Source: Hormoscilla sp. GUM202 (lineage in GTDB: Bacteria > Cyanobacteriota > Cyanobacteriia > Cyanobacteriales > Desertifilaceae). Taken from it: a DNA stretch of 64,000 bases. Below, piece by piece: positions 56,336 to 64,000 of this stretch. How positions within the stretch are numbered: position 1 is the stretch's first letter; the number at the start of each line of letters is the position of its first letter. Below the pieces are notes generated by a model. The model did no database searches and was not told where the DNA came from. It saw only the letters and a list, made by a program, of their open reading frames with translations. The translations under genes were made by a program, and so were the position numbers. The stretch covers positions 124,001 through 188,000 of the forward strand of contig RFFC02000011.1 in the NCBI GenBank assembly GCA_005518205.2, written 5' to 3'.

Positions 56336-56627
56336 CCCCTTCGCTGATAATTTGTGGCACCTTGAAAAAATCACCATCTTGGTCCGGCGCACATGCTAGA
56401 ATAGCATCCCGGTTCGGGTCCGGTTGCAGTTCATCTGGCCGCGTCACGTTACTGACATCTATTGCCCGTGTTGTCGGCGGCACATCGCTGGTATCTAGTT
56501 CGCTCAACTGTTCAAAATAGTCCAGAATACTGCTCAGTTGAGTCGTAAACTTCTCCTCCTCGTCCGCAGTTAATTCCAAACGAGCCAGATGGGCAACTTT
56601 GCGGACTTGTTCTAGATCGATCTTCAT
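56328..56627 (-). CDS. gatC: Asp/Glu-tRNA amidotransferase subunit C
   Basis: This 99-aa small subunit of GatCAB, which converts Glu-tRNA(Gln) to Gln-tRNA(Gln), shows the family N terminus MKIDLEQVRKVAHLARLEL and the PTT and RPDE segments. No gatA or gatB is adjacent, which is normal in cyanobacteria. It overlaps the PPOX gene by 8 bases. Confidence 0.95.
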   Translation of the reverse strand: MKIDLEQVRKVAHLARLELTADEEEKFTTQLSSILDYFEQLSELDTSDVPPTTRAIDVSNVTRPDELQPDPNRDAILACAPDQDGDFFKVPQIISEGDG

Positions 56628-56725
56628 CGGGATTTCCTAATTATTATTGTTAAATACAACCTCCCGACAGGCGGGACGGACAGGCGGGACGGACAGGCGG
56701 GACGCCCGTCCTACACGCTGCGCTA

Positions 56726-57247
56726 TTAGAAAAATACATCCATTTCCGATCGCCCCGTATTTTTGAGCCAATTTTGAGCTTCAATGTAGTTATTGGGAGC
56801 CTGGCGAATTGCTTGCTTCCAATACTCAGCTGCTTTATCAAACATAGCTTCACCGGCGTCATCATCACCAGCTTCCTTTGCCCTTTCCCCCTTGTAGTGG
56901 TAAATCACAGCAATATTGTTCAGCGCTTGGGGGAGGCGAGCATTTTGTTCTAGGGCCTGCTGATAATAATCTAGGGCCTTCTCATGTTCCCCGTTGCTGG
57001 CATGGATCAATCCGATATTATACAGGATATAGCTGCGATCGTTCGGATCTTCTTCTATCTCCAGCGCTTCATAGTAATTGTCCAATGCTTCCGCGTATTC
57101 TCCATCTGCTTGAGCTGACATTCCATCCCGGTAATAGGCAAAAGCTGTTTTCGCTTTTTGGTTCGTCGGCATGATCTTGAGTATGATATCTGCCATTACC
57201 GTAAAGCTTTTGTCAATGAAATTATCGTTACGTTGTGTTCTGGGCAT
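56726..57247 (-). CDS. ycf3: Photosystem I assembly protein Ycf3
   Basis: This 173-aa protein begins [20 protein letters not shown] and has three TPR units (residues about 35-135, [27 protein letters not shown] and following, cut here). It assists PSI reaction centre assembly at the thylakoid. The start at 57247 is preferred over 57280 because the family begins here and AGGGGAGGGG lies just upstream. Followed by a short GGCGGGACGGACA triple repeat (about 56667-56700). Confidence 0.95.
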   Translation of the reverse strand: MPRTQRNDNFIDKSFTVMADIILKIMPTNQKAKTAFAYYRDGMSAQADGEYAEALDNYYEALEIEEDPNDRSYILYNIGLIHASNGEHEKALDYYQQALEQNARLPQALNNIAVIYHYKGERAKEAGDDDAGEAMFDKAAEYWKQAIRQAPNNYIEAQNWLKNTGRSEMDVFF

Positions 57248-57307
57248 TATTCCCCTCCCTTTCTGTTGACTAGATCCCATTTAGGTAAGGACTAAAGTCC
57301 TTACTAA

Positions 57308-57458
57308 CTCAAGTTGCTACCTATAAAAATTCCGACCTCTCAGACAGCCATTTTTGGCAAATATATCCACAAAAATGCCATTTTGGAGTAAATCACAAGG
57401 CTCTAAAGGCTAATTTTGGCTAATTTTGGTGTTGGGGTTATGTAGGTAGCAACTTAGG
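57308..57458. mobile_element. MITE family C, inverted full copy (151 bp)
   Basis: Ends CTCAAGTTGC and GCAACTTAGG. Same length as, and reverse-complementary in content to, the copy at 22373-22523. Flanks share TTACTA (57301-57306 and about 57460-57465), an imperfect remnant of a 9-bp duplication. It lies in the spacer upstream of ycf3. Confidence 0.82.
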
Positions 57459-57499
57459 TTTACTACGAACGATGAACGATGAACGGCGAACTGCTCCCG

Positions 57500-58765
57500 C
57501 TACGAACGGTAACGCTGACTTGCTTGGGAATTAGTTAATAGTAGTAATTTCTCATCTCCCAACTCCTGCTTGACCGTCGGTTTAGAGGGTACCACTCCCA
57601 AGGCACGTATAATCTCTGCCCCCAGGGCCTTGGCCAGCAATGGCGGTATCGAATTTGCCACTTGTCGGAAGCCGTGCCATTTCGTTGCATGAAATCTATA
57701 CCAGTCCGGGAAAGAATGCATCCTTGCTGCTTCCCTGACTGTGATACATCTGGGTATATAGGGATGAATTGGTCTCGGGGCCGTGAATGAACCCTGATTC
57801 CTGTCCGTTCCCCCCCGGAGACTGTTGCATATTCCTTCTGGATGCAGCTTCTGGAAACGACTTATTTTTTCCCTTTGACCCTCTTTGGTATTCTCAAATC
57901 GTTTAATCGATCGCAATGAATGTTTCGTCAGCATACTGGCCGTGAGCAGTTGTCGATTGTATTCCCGCTCGTAGGCATAATTTTCTGCTAAAAAGTCCCG
58001 ATCGCGCAGTATCCTGGCATAATCGCTAGGCTTGCCGTACTCGGCGTGGGCCCAGTCCTGCTTGAACAATTCTGGGTAGTTTTTCGCTTCTGGCAGGTCT
58101 GACAATGCATCCCACACCGTGGGACCGGGGGGCAGATCTGAATCTTGATGCCGATCGCGCAGCTTGGGTTTTGCTGGTTTCGTCGTTGGCGGGGGATATT
58201 TCGGCAACTTCCTGTCTGACCGGCATCCTAGCAGATACAATCGTTCCCGAGCTTCTGGTACCCCGTAGTTGGCTGCATTGAGAGATTTGTATTCCTCTTG
58301 TACTTGATAGCCTGCTTCCTTCAACTCCTCGATCAAACTCTTCAGTCGCTGTTTTGGCCTCCCGATCGCCAGTCCCCGGTCATTTTCCATCACGAAATAT
58401 TTCGGTTGTAGCTCCACAACCAGTCTGTGAAAATGATACAACACCGAGTTCCGCTGTTCGGAAGCCGCCCGTCTGCCCGTGGGAGCCAATCCTTGATAGA
58501 TTGGTAACCCTGCCAGCACTACGTCTATCTCCCGATCGCCTATTTCTGACCTCGACCTTATTTCCGATCCCGGAATTTCTACTATATTCTGGCAGACCGC
58601 CGACCAAAAGGGGAAATTATACTCGTGGATAGCGCAGTGTATTGGGTCTATGTCAACCGATGCCAGCACGTCAAACCCTGCTTGTTCAAACCCTAGGGTC
58701 ATCCCACCTGCACCTGCGCACAAGTCTACCGCGATCGGTCGTTCTTTCTTTGTCTCACTACTCAT
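57500..58765 (-). CDS. DNA (cytosine-5) methyltransferase homologue lacking the catalytic Cys
   Basis: This 421-aa protein has SAM motif I (VDLCAGAGGMTLGFEQAGF, start), a motif-VIII-like GVPEARERLYLLG and motif X (QVANSIPPLLAKALG), so the fold is complete. Motif IV should read GGPPCQGFS but reads GLPIYQGLA (bases near 58487-58513): the nucleophile Cys is Tyr, a one-base TGT-to-TAT type change. Motif VI reads MENDRG instead of MENVPG. It resembles the cyanobacterial enzymes that methylate CGATCG, the core of HIP1. It is probably catalytically dead, perhaps a DNA-binding relic. The frame has no stops. Confidence 0.85.
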   Translation of the reverse strand: MSSETKKERPIAVDLCAGAGGMTLGFEQAGFDVLASVDIDPIHCAIHEYNFPFWSAVCQNIVEIPGSEIRSRSEIGDREIDVVLAGLPIYQGLAPTGRRAASEQRNSVLYHFHRLVVELQPKYFVMENDRGLAIGRPKQRLKSLIEELKEAGYQVQEEYKSLNAANYGVPEARERLYLLGCRSDRKLPKYPPPTTKPAKPKLRDRHQDSDLPPGPTVWDALSDLPEAKNYPELFKQDWAHAEYGKPSDYARILRDRDFLAENYAYEREYNRQLLTASMLTKHSLRSIKRFENTKEGQREKISRFQKLHPEGICNSLRGGTDRNQGSFTAPRPIHPYIPRCITVREAARMHSFPDWYRFHATKWHGFRQVANSIPPLLAKALGAEIIRALGVVPSKPTVKQELGDEKLLLLTNSQASQRYRS

Positions 58766-59158
58766 GTTCTTACTTTTTTCTTCATTTTCGCCTGTTCTGG
58801 TCCGGACTCCTTGGTCTGGGGGGCAATGTCAGGCATTTTACCATATCCTTGCCCTACCGCGATCGCCTTGGCCCGATCGACCTGTCTCGCGAGGGTTTTT
58901 TTACTATAATGCCCGATCGCGTAGCGTGCGCGCAGCGCAATCGCTTTTTTTTCAATCCCTTTTCTACCCCCATTCTCTCCCAGGCGATCGCCCTCTGCCC
59001 CGAACCAGCGATCGCCGGTTGTCACCCCCGGCCTGACGGGGTGGCAATCGCCTGCTGCCAGGAAAGGACATCCTATTGTATAATCTACCTGATGCACCCG
59101 ATCGCCCAGCCCGATCGTACCCACTTACCACTCACCACTGACTACTGACCACTCACCC
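58766..59158. other. HIP1-rich spacer without a supported gene
   Basis: Contains many CGATCG sites, a GATCGCGTAGCGTGCGC repeat (about 58916-58932, also at about 17622-17638) and a degenerate heptamer-repeat tract (ACCACTCACCACTGACTACT, about 59130-59150) before the next gene. Open frames here have repeat-like composition. Confidence 0.4.
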
Positions 59159-59425
59159 ATGAAAGAAATATCTGCACCAAAACCGATTAACCCTTGGGAT
59201 TATAAGCCTTGGTGGTGTCAACCTTGGTCAATTATCCTCACTGGTATAACTATCATCTATCTCAGTTGGTTTCTCTTCCGGACCATCTGGATCTCAATTA
59301 TTGTCTCTGTGCCCCTGTGCGCCTGGATGGGATTTTTTCTGTTAATCTGGCCGCCACTGATGCGCCGGATGCTAGCATCTTACCCCCGATCTTCGCCGTC
59401 GGCGATCGGAGGCGAGCGCTCCTGA
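59159..59425 (+). CDS. Small two-helix cyanobacterial membrane protein
   Basis: This 88-aa protein has an N-terminal Pro/Trp-rich segment (INPWDYKPWWCQPWSI), then two hydrophobic helices (IILTGITIIYLSWFLF and WISIIVSVPLCAWMGFFLLI) and a short basic tail. It resembles a conserved cyanobacterial family of unknown function (possibly DUF6737). The last ~15 residues (SSPSAIGGERS) may be extended by a HIP1-type repeat. Confidence 0.72.
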   Translation: MKEISAPKPINPWDYKPWWCQPWSIILTGITIIYLSWFLFRTIWISIIVSVPLCAWMGFFLLIWPPLMRRMLASYPRSSPSAIGGERS

Positions 59426-59436
59426 TGGCCAAGCTT

Positions 59437-59787
59437 TCAACGCTCGCGAAACTCAAACCCATTCGCTTCTGCATAACGGTGCAAAAACCGCATCACTCGT
59501 TCAAAAGCTGATTCTGAGTTGACTTCAAATGTACAGAATGCTTTTGACAGTTCATCTTCTTTTTCAAAGATAAACTTAATGCCACTGGGAATCACGCGAA
59601 TCTCCCCTTCTTCATCCCGCAGCAACAGGGCATCAACCTTTTTGGTCAAGCTCCGAAATTGCTCGATCGCCCGCAGGCGATCGAAGGTTAAAACCACAAT
59701 CTTGGTTTCATCATTCCGGCGTTTTCGCAAGCTAATGCCAGCGATCGCCTCATCCAGTCCCTCAATAAATTGTACGGATACAGTCAC
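59437..59787 (-). CDS. psb28: Photosystem II assembly factor Psb28
   Basis: This 116-aa protein has the Psb28 pattern: VQFIEGLDEAIAGISLRK at the start, RDEEGEIRVIPSGIKFIF in the middle and ERVMRFLHRYAEANGFEF at the end. It binds PSII assembly intermediates at the CP47 side. It may be the second paralogue present in some cyanobacteria, since its middle is divergent. It lies 21 bp downstream of cbiA on the same strand. Confidence 0.85.
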   Translation of the reverse strand: MTVSVQFIEGLDEAIAGISLRKRRNDETKIVVLTFDRLRAIEQFRSLTKKVDALLLRDEEGEIRVIPSGIKFIFEKEDELSKAFCTFEVNSESAFERVMRFLHRYAEANGFEFRER

Positions 59788-59808
59788 AGCAGATACCCAA
59801 TTCTAGTT

Positions 59809-60348
59809 CTAACTCAGTTTACCAGTATATGACATTGACTGCAAAAACCGGGCGGGAATTGAGGGAAATCCTCCCCAGTGGAGATGAATGTAGGAAGCAT
59901 GTAGTTGATACAACTGCCATCCTTCCGTACCTGCTTGGCCTTGGGAGTCATATCCCTTTGTCCGATATAATGGTTCTTTGGGTACTTTGGTCAGCTGGGA
60001 ACGGTGAAACTCATGTCCCCACACAACAACGTCCGTCCGCAGCAGGGGACTATCTCGCAATGCTATTGCTTGTCGATATCCTAAGGTTAGCCCTTTACTC
60101 GCGATCGTCGATGTGGGCAATACTCCTACCATTGGCCAGGACTTGCCAGCAAAATCAACTATAAACTCGCACAAATACATTAAACCGCCGCATTCGGCAT
60201 AGGTCGGCATTCCTGTCAAGATTGCCTCCCGCAGGGCCTGGCGAACGGGGATGTTTTCTGCAAGCTGTTGGGCAAACATTTCTGGAAACCCGCCTCCAAA
60301 ATATAATCCCTGCACTCGGTCTGGTAAACTCTTGTCTGCTAGGGGACT
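59809..60348 (-). CDS. cbiA: Cobyrinate a,c-diamide synthase, exon 2
   Basis: About 180 aa after the intron: SPLADKSLPDRVQGLYFGGGFPEMF, then the glutaminase-type nucleophile region MPTYAECGGLMYLCE and the late ASYIHLHWG with the His. This is the class I glutamine amidotransferase half that supplies ammonia for amidation of corrin side chains a and c. Joined to exon 1 the junction reads GAELIPW-SPLAD in frame, as in uninterrupted homologues. Confidence 0.92.
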   Translation of the reverse strand, partial: SPLADKSLPDRVQGLYFGGGFPEMFAQQLAENIPVRQALREAILTGMPTYAECGGLMYLCEFIVDFAGKSWPMVGVLPTSTIASKGLTLGYRQAIALRDSPLLRTDVVVWGHEFHRSQLTKVPKEPLYRTKGYDSQGQAGTEGWQLYQLHASYIHLHWGGFPSIPARFLQSMSYTGKLS

Positions 60349-62751
60349 ATTACACTAAGCCAGTCCGTCACCGGACCGACTCGTCTTCAGAACCGGACGT
60401 GAGACTTTCACCTCATCCGGCTCCTCAGTTTCGTCATCCTTGTCATGGATACGGCCTTTGCTACCATCTCTGGCAGACTTATAGTCGTGGCAATAATCGT
60501 GTAGCAACTGTAGGTTTGCATACCAGTCCTTACCTCCCCTTGAGGTTGGCAGGATATGGTCCACTTCCCATTTGTCACCATCCTTGAACGTTAGTCCGCA
60601 TAGCCTGCACTTGCCATCCTGCCTCTTGAGCAGCTTTATTATTCTTGTGCTTACATCTGGGCTCTTCCGTAATCTTTGGCTCCAATAGACTAGGTTACCG
60701 TCGAAAGGGCTAGCTGTACCTTTCACCTTTACGTGTCTGACTATCTCAGTTTCGGAGTGTTTGGCCATTGTTATTTCGCCAATTTCTCTGGACTTGCCGG
60801 CAAATACCCAATGGTTCTTACCTTCAGTGGTCCAGTATTTCTTAGCTATCCATTGCCCTGATTTGTTGTGATGCCGTCGTGTTGCCCATTGCCAGAGTAA
60901 TTTCCATAGGTGATTGTCCATGTCGTTGTAAGTTTCCTTACTTACCACTGTCCTGAAATAGTTACTCCATCCCCGTATTACCGGGTTCAGTTTTGCTATC
61001 AACGCTGTTTGTGGTGTACATTTATGGCTTTTAACTATCTGTGATAGCTGTTCTTTATGTTTCCTAATGGATTTGTTACTTGGTTTGATTAGGGTCTTGA
61101 ATCCTAGGGTGGTCCCGTTAGAGTTTTTGCCGCTTCTATGTTTCCCCATTTTGTACTGTCGGATATTGAACCCTAGGAAATCGAATCCTGGGCTCTCTCC
61201 CTCCTGCGTGTGAGATATCCTTGTTTTTTCGGCTTTTAACTCTAGACCTATTCCTTTTAGCCAGTCCTCAACTACTCCTCTTGCTTGTTCAATCATTGAC
61301 CGGTCATCATGCATAACCACAAAGTCATCGGCGTATCTGACTATTGTCAGTTTTGCCTTTTCCTTTTTCGTTTGCGCGAGGCTCATTACTTCCTTTTCTA
61401 GTCCGTGAAGGGCTATATTGGCCAGTAATGGGGATATTACTCCCCCCTGTGGAGTCCCGGTTTCCGTGGTTTGCCATGTTCCCTGGTCTATCACCCCGGC
61501 TTTTAACCATGCCCGTATTTGTCTGCGGATTGGTGATGTTGTATTCAGTTTATCAAGGAGTGCTGAGTGACTGATTCTGTCGAAGCATTTCGCAATATCC
61601 GCATCTAATACCCATTTGGGTTTCGTCTTGATGCTGTTGAATATCGCTTCTATTGCATCGTGGCATCCTCTCCCCGATCTGAATCCGTATGAGTTGGCTT
61701 CCATGTACGCCTCCCATTCGGGTTCTAGCGCCTGTTTGACCAACCCTTGTAATGCGCGGTCGTGCATTGTCGGTATCCCTAATGGCCTCTTTTCGTCCCC
61801 TCCTGGTTTTGGTATCCATACTCTTCGTGTGGGTTTTGCCTTAACCTTTTTGGTGACTCTGAGTTGGCTTACCAGTTCCTGACGTTGCTTTGGGGTTAGA
61901 GCTTTCACTCCATCCACACCTGCCGTTTTCTTTCCCTGGTTCTGTTGACTTACCTGCCGTACCGCTATCATCTTTGCGGACCATGACCTATTCAGTAACC
62001 CTTGGAGCTTGCGAACTTTTTGTCTATTGCCTTCCTGTGCCGCTCTGTAAATTCGTTTTTGCAGCTTAAAAACTACTCGCTCTAGCTTCTGCCAGGGGAT
62101 AGTCTTCCAGTCATACACTCTTCTATTGATGGTGTTCCGTGACATATTAACTACTACTCACAACTTCACAATTGACGAAACCGTGAGGGCGTTAGCTTAT
62201 CCCATCCATTACAGATGGGCGTTTGTGCTTCTCCACTCAATCTTTCCCAAGTATGACCTGCCTTCCGGAGAGCAGAGTTTGCGCCTGTGGTGGCTACTCA
62301 ATCTATCGACCGGTGATTGAGAGTACATACCTGGTTTACTTCGTTCCTACAGATGATTGGTTGTAGTTTTAGATAGGTTCTATATGCCGGGTTTATGGTC
62401 AGTGCTTATTGGTCGGCCTTGAGTCCGCCAATGACCTATATCCTTTCCCTTTTGGGCCAGCGTCTCAGCCTTATTACGCTGGTTCTTAATAACGACATCT
62501 GTAAACCTTCGCTTTCGCTCATCATGACTACTTGCTTGGCGATAACCGGTTTAGGCTACCGATTAGAGCGCCTTTCCTTCCCGCTTCACGGATTGATGCC
62601 ATCTCTACCGTGGGGAGGGTGCTGTCACTCCTGCACCTGGAGGGGTGGGCTTTCACCACCATCATCTGTAAGTTGTCAAGGCTAATGAAACCCTGCTAGC
62701 GGTCACCATTATTGACTTGTGTCAATTCAGTTTACGCTAAACGAATCGCAC
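60349..62751 (-). mobile_element. Group II intron with intact maturase, in cbiA
   Basis: This 2403-bp intron starts GTGCGATTCG at 62751 and ends GTGTAAT at 60349. Domain V is at about 60391-60424 (GAGCCGGATG, GAAAG, CACGTCCGGTTC). Exons join in frame, so splicing would restore cbiA. It is closely related to the intron at 22927-26529, but the 5' exon bases differ (CCCTTGG here, GTCTGTT there), so target pairing must differ or one is an off-target insertion. Confidence 0.92.
60355..62145 (-). CDS. ltrA: Group II intron reverse transcriptase/maturase with HNH endonuclease
   Basis: This 596-aa protein has RT blocks including GVDGVKALTP, VLDADIAKCFDRISH, the active site VRYADDFVVM and GFDFLGFNIRQY, a maturase X domain (SNYFRTVVSKETYNDMD), and a C-terminal HNH endonuclease (CRLCGLTFKDGDKWEVDHILP). 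All motifs are in one frame, so it should promote splicing and retrohoming of its own intron, and possibly of the damaged sister intron in trans. The C terminus overlaps domain V of the intron. Confidence 0.94.
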   Translation of the reverse strand: MSRNTINRRVYDWKTIPWQKLERVVFKLQKRIYRAAQEGNRQKVRKLQGLLNRSWSAKMIAVRQVSQQNQGKKTAGVDGVKALTPKQRQELVSQLRVTKKVKAKPTRRVWIPKPGGDEKRPLGIPTMHDRALQGLVKQALEPEWEAYMEANSYGFRSGRGCHDAIEAIFNSIKTKPKWVLDADIAKCFDRISHSALLDKLNTTSPIRRQIRAWLKAGVIDQGTWQTTETGTPQGGVISPLLANIALHGLEKEVMSLAQTKKEKAKLTIVRYADDFVVMHDDRSMIEQARGVVEDWLKGIGLELKAEKTRISHTQEGESPGFDFLGFNIRQYKMGKHRSGKNSNGTTLGFKTLIKPSNKSIRKHKEQLSQIVKSHKCTPQTALIAKLNPVIRGWSNYFRTVVSKETYNDMDNHLWKLLWQWATRRHHNKSGQWIAKKYWTTEGKNHWVFAGKSREIGEITMAKHSETEIVRHVKVKGTASPFDGNLVYWSQRLRKSPDVSTRIIKLLKRQDGKCRLCGLTFKDGDKWEVDHILPTSRGGKDWYANLQLLHDYCHDYKSARDGSKGRIHDKDDETEEPDEVKVSRPVLKTSRSGDGLA

Positions 62752-63603
62752 CCAAGGGATTAATTCGGCCCCTAGCTGTTCTAATAGGTCGAGGTTATCC
62801 TGGTAGTAGAAGCTGAAAGCGGCATCCCAGGCGATCGCCAATCTGACTGGCGATTTTTCGGACCGTCCGCGGGCCGATCGCCCGGTGGGTATTGCTGCAT
62901 GTCTATTGGGTATGGGGGATTTGGGGGAGCATTGCACGAGTGGGATTAGCTGTTCCCAGTCAAAGCTATTTTCTCCCAAGTGGGCCAGTTTGTCAATTAT
63001 TGCATCCAGCTGGGGAATTTCGGCGGTGGGGACTAATCCCAAATGCCGATCGGGGATGGTAATATTATCCTGTCGCCGCAGCACTCCTAAGATTGGCAAA
63101 TGCAAGGGCAGTAGAGCTGCTTCGAGCAGTTCGAGATGCCGATCGCTCCCTACCCGATTTAATACTACACCTGCTATTGTAATCCTGGGGTCGAAAGACC
63201 GATACCCGTGGGCGATCGCTCCTACGGAACCGGATAATTTACTACAATCGATTACCAATAATACGGGCAAATCCAGTAACCTAGCTATATGGGCTGTACT
63301 GGCAAAATCAGTTGTCTCAAGGAAAGAAATGCCATCAAATAGTCCCATCACTCCTTCCACCAGGGCGAAGTCCACTGATCGAGTATGGAGAGCAAAACAT
63401 TGCTGTACGTACTCTGGGTCAGTCAGCATCGGATCTAAATTCCGACAAGGGCGACCCGTGACATGCTGATGAAACATCGGGTCAATATAATCAGGACCGA
63501 CCTTAAAAGATTGCACTCCGTAGCGTTGCAAATATGCTAGCATACAGAGAGTACAAGTTGTTTTCCCGACGCCGCTGCTAACGCCCGCAATTACTAAAGC
63601 CAT
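62752..63603 (-). CDS. cbiA: Cobyrinate a,c-diamide synthase, exon 1
   Basis: About 284 aa before the intron: the ATP-binding P-loop-like VIAGVSSGVGKTTCTLCML at the start, then KVGPDYIDPMFH and EGVMGLFDG, as in the dethiobiotin-synthetase-like half of CbiA/CobB. It acts in cobalamin (or pseudocobalamin) synthesis. Near the end, GRSARGRSEKS is coded by a palindromic repeat (about 62859-62880, CGGACCGTCCGCGGG) that looks like an in-frame insertion in a linker. Confidence 0.93.
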
Positions 63604-63737
63604 TTCTGTTTAACAACGAGCTCAAAAAAAAGATGTTGTGCTATCATTATATCATAGTAGAAGCCTAGGCTTACCTAAGAGGAAAGCCCCGGTCAGCCCC
63701 GGCTGCTGACAAGGAGATCGGTCCCAATTGATGGATA

Positions 63738-64000
63738 ATGGAGAAAGCAGTAATAGCATCCAAGAAAATGAAAGAACTTGACGTAGAAAAGACCAATGGC
63801 CAGCTAAAGCAGCTCATAAATTGTGAACTGGTAGGAGTCGTGTTCTATACTCTCTGTTCCCAGGAGGTGACCGGTCCTAACCGGATCCCGATCGTGAACT
63901 TCTTTAAGACTCAAGCTACCGAGTCCCTGCTGCATGCCCAGCAGGTGGGAGAAATTCTCACTGGTTTGAAAGACCATCAAACCTATAAATTTCTTGTTAA
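63738..64000 (+). CDS. Ferritin-like protein, N-terminal part, runs off window
   Basis: The plus frame is open from the ATG at 63738 (MEKAVIASKKMKEL) to the window end, 87 codons. A four-helix-bundle ferritin-like pattern is visible: a Glu in NCELVGVVFY and ESLLHAQQVGEIL with the Glu and His spacing of di-iron sites. It resembles bacterioferritin/Dps-like iron-storage proteins of cyanobacteria. The rest lies beyond the window, so the exact family is open. Confidence 0.65.
   Translation, partial: MEKAVIASKKMKELDVEKTNGQLKQLINCELVGVVFYTLCSQEVTGPNRIPIVNFFKTQATESLLHAQQVGEILTGLKDHQTYKFLV

Noticed and set aside
1..64000. tRNA and rRNA genes
   Set aside because: I scanned the spacers by eye for cloverleaf and rRNA sequence and found none; a dedicated search would be needed to exclude them.

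Overview
The window comes from a cyanobacterium, most likely a filamentous, repeat-rich one. The evidence is the very frequent GCGATCGC (HIP1) octamer, photosynthesis genes (ycf3, psb28), the guaB3–yfr1–trxA cluster with an intact Yfr1 small RNA, asd–dapA–rnj, tig–clpP–clpX, and many pentapeptide-repeat, Uma2 and DUF4058 proteins. The species cannot be named from the sequence alone.

Layout. 1-3 kb: N-terminal part of a lytic transglycosylase (minus) and pepA. 3.4-8.4 kb: a two-gene unit of a Cas4-like PD-(D/E)XK nuclease and a long prokaryotic Argonaute. The Argonaute is split near its 3' end by a 2.0-kb IS with a perfect 9-bp target duplication, and removing the IS restores a 737-aa protein. 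8.4-15.2 kb: an ORF-less group II intron, a Ser/Thr kinase–pentapeptide protein, an ISAzo13-type IS, a second inverted copy of the Argonaute-splitting IS, and a LOG-family pseudogene. 15.3-22 kb: trxA, yfr1, guaB3, a methyltransferase, truB, a pentapeptide/TPR protein and a [2Fe-2S] ferredoxin. 22.4-30.2 kb: one GAF-PAS-GGDEF-EAL gene broken by a group II intron (itself containing IS630), a 170-bp MITE and an ISKra4-type IS (itself containing a MITE). At all three junctions the reading frame is restored when the insert is removed. 30.2-36.5 kb: a symporter, a UPF0175/PIN pair and several small accessory genes. 36.7-45.6 kb: the housekeeping genes rnj, dapA, asd, tig, clpP, clpX and a hydrolase. 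45.6-48.5 kb: a DUF6883 pseudogene, a DUF4926 gene, and a 5'-3' exonuclease ending at a second ORF-less group II intron whose flanks on both sides match the asd gene of this window. 48.6-59.8 kb: valS, a repeat-dense spacer, an HTH protein, HicB, hom, a PPOX protein, gatC, ycf3, a cytosine methyltransferase whose motif-IV Cys is Tyr, and psb28. 59.8-63.6 kb: cbiA split in frame by a full group II intron with an intact maturase. The window ends in a ferritin-like gene.

The main theme is insertion traffic. I can define at least four MITE families with target duplications, four group II introns and five IS copies. Several insertions appear to be recent because the host frame is still intact. The defence-related genes are damaged in this genome: Argonaute has lost its fourth catalytic Asp and its C terminus, and a methyltransferase that resembles the HIP1-type enzyme has lost its catalytic Cys.
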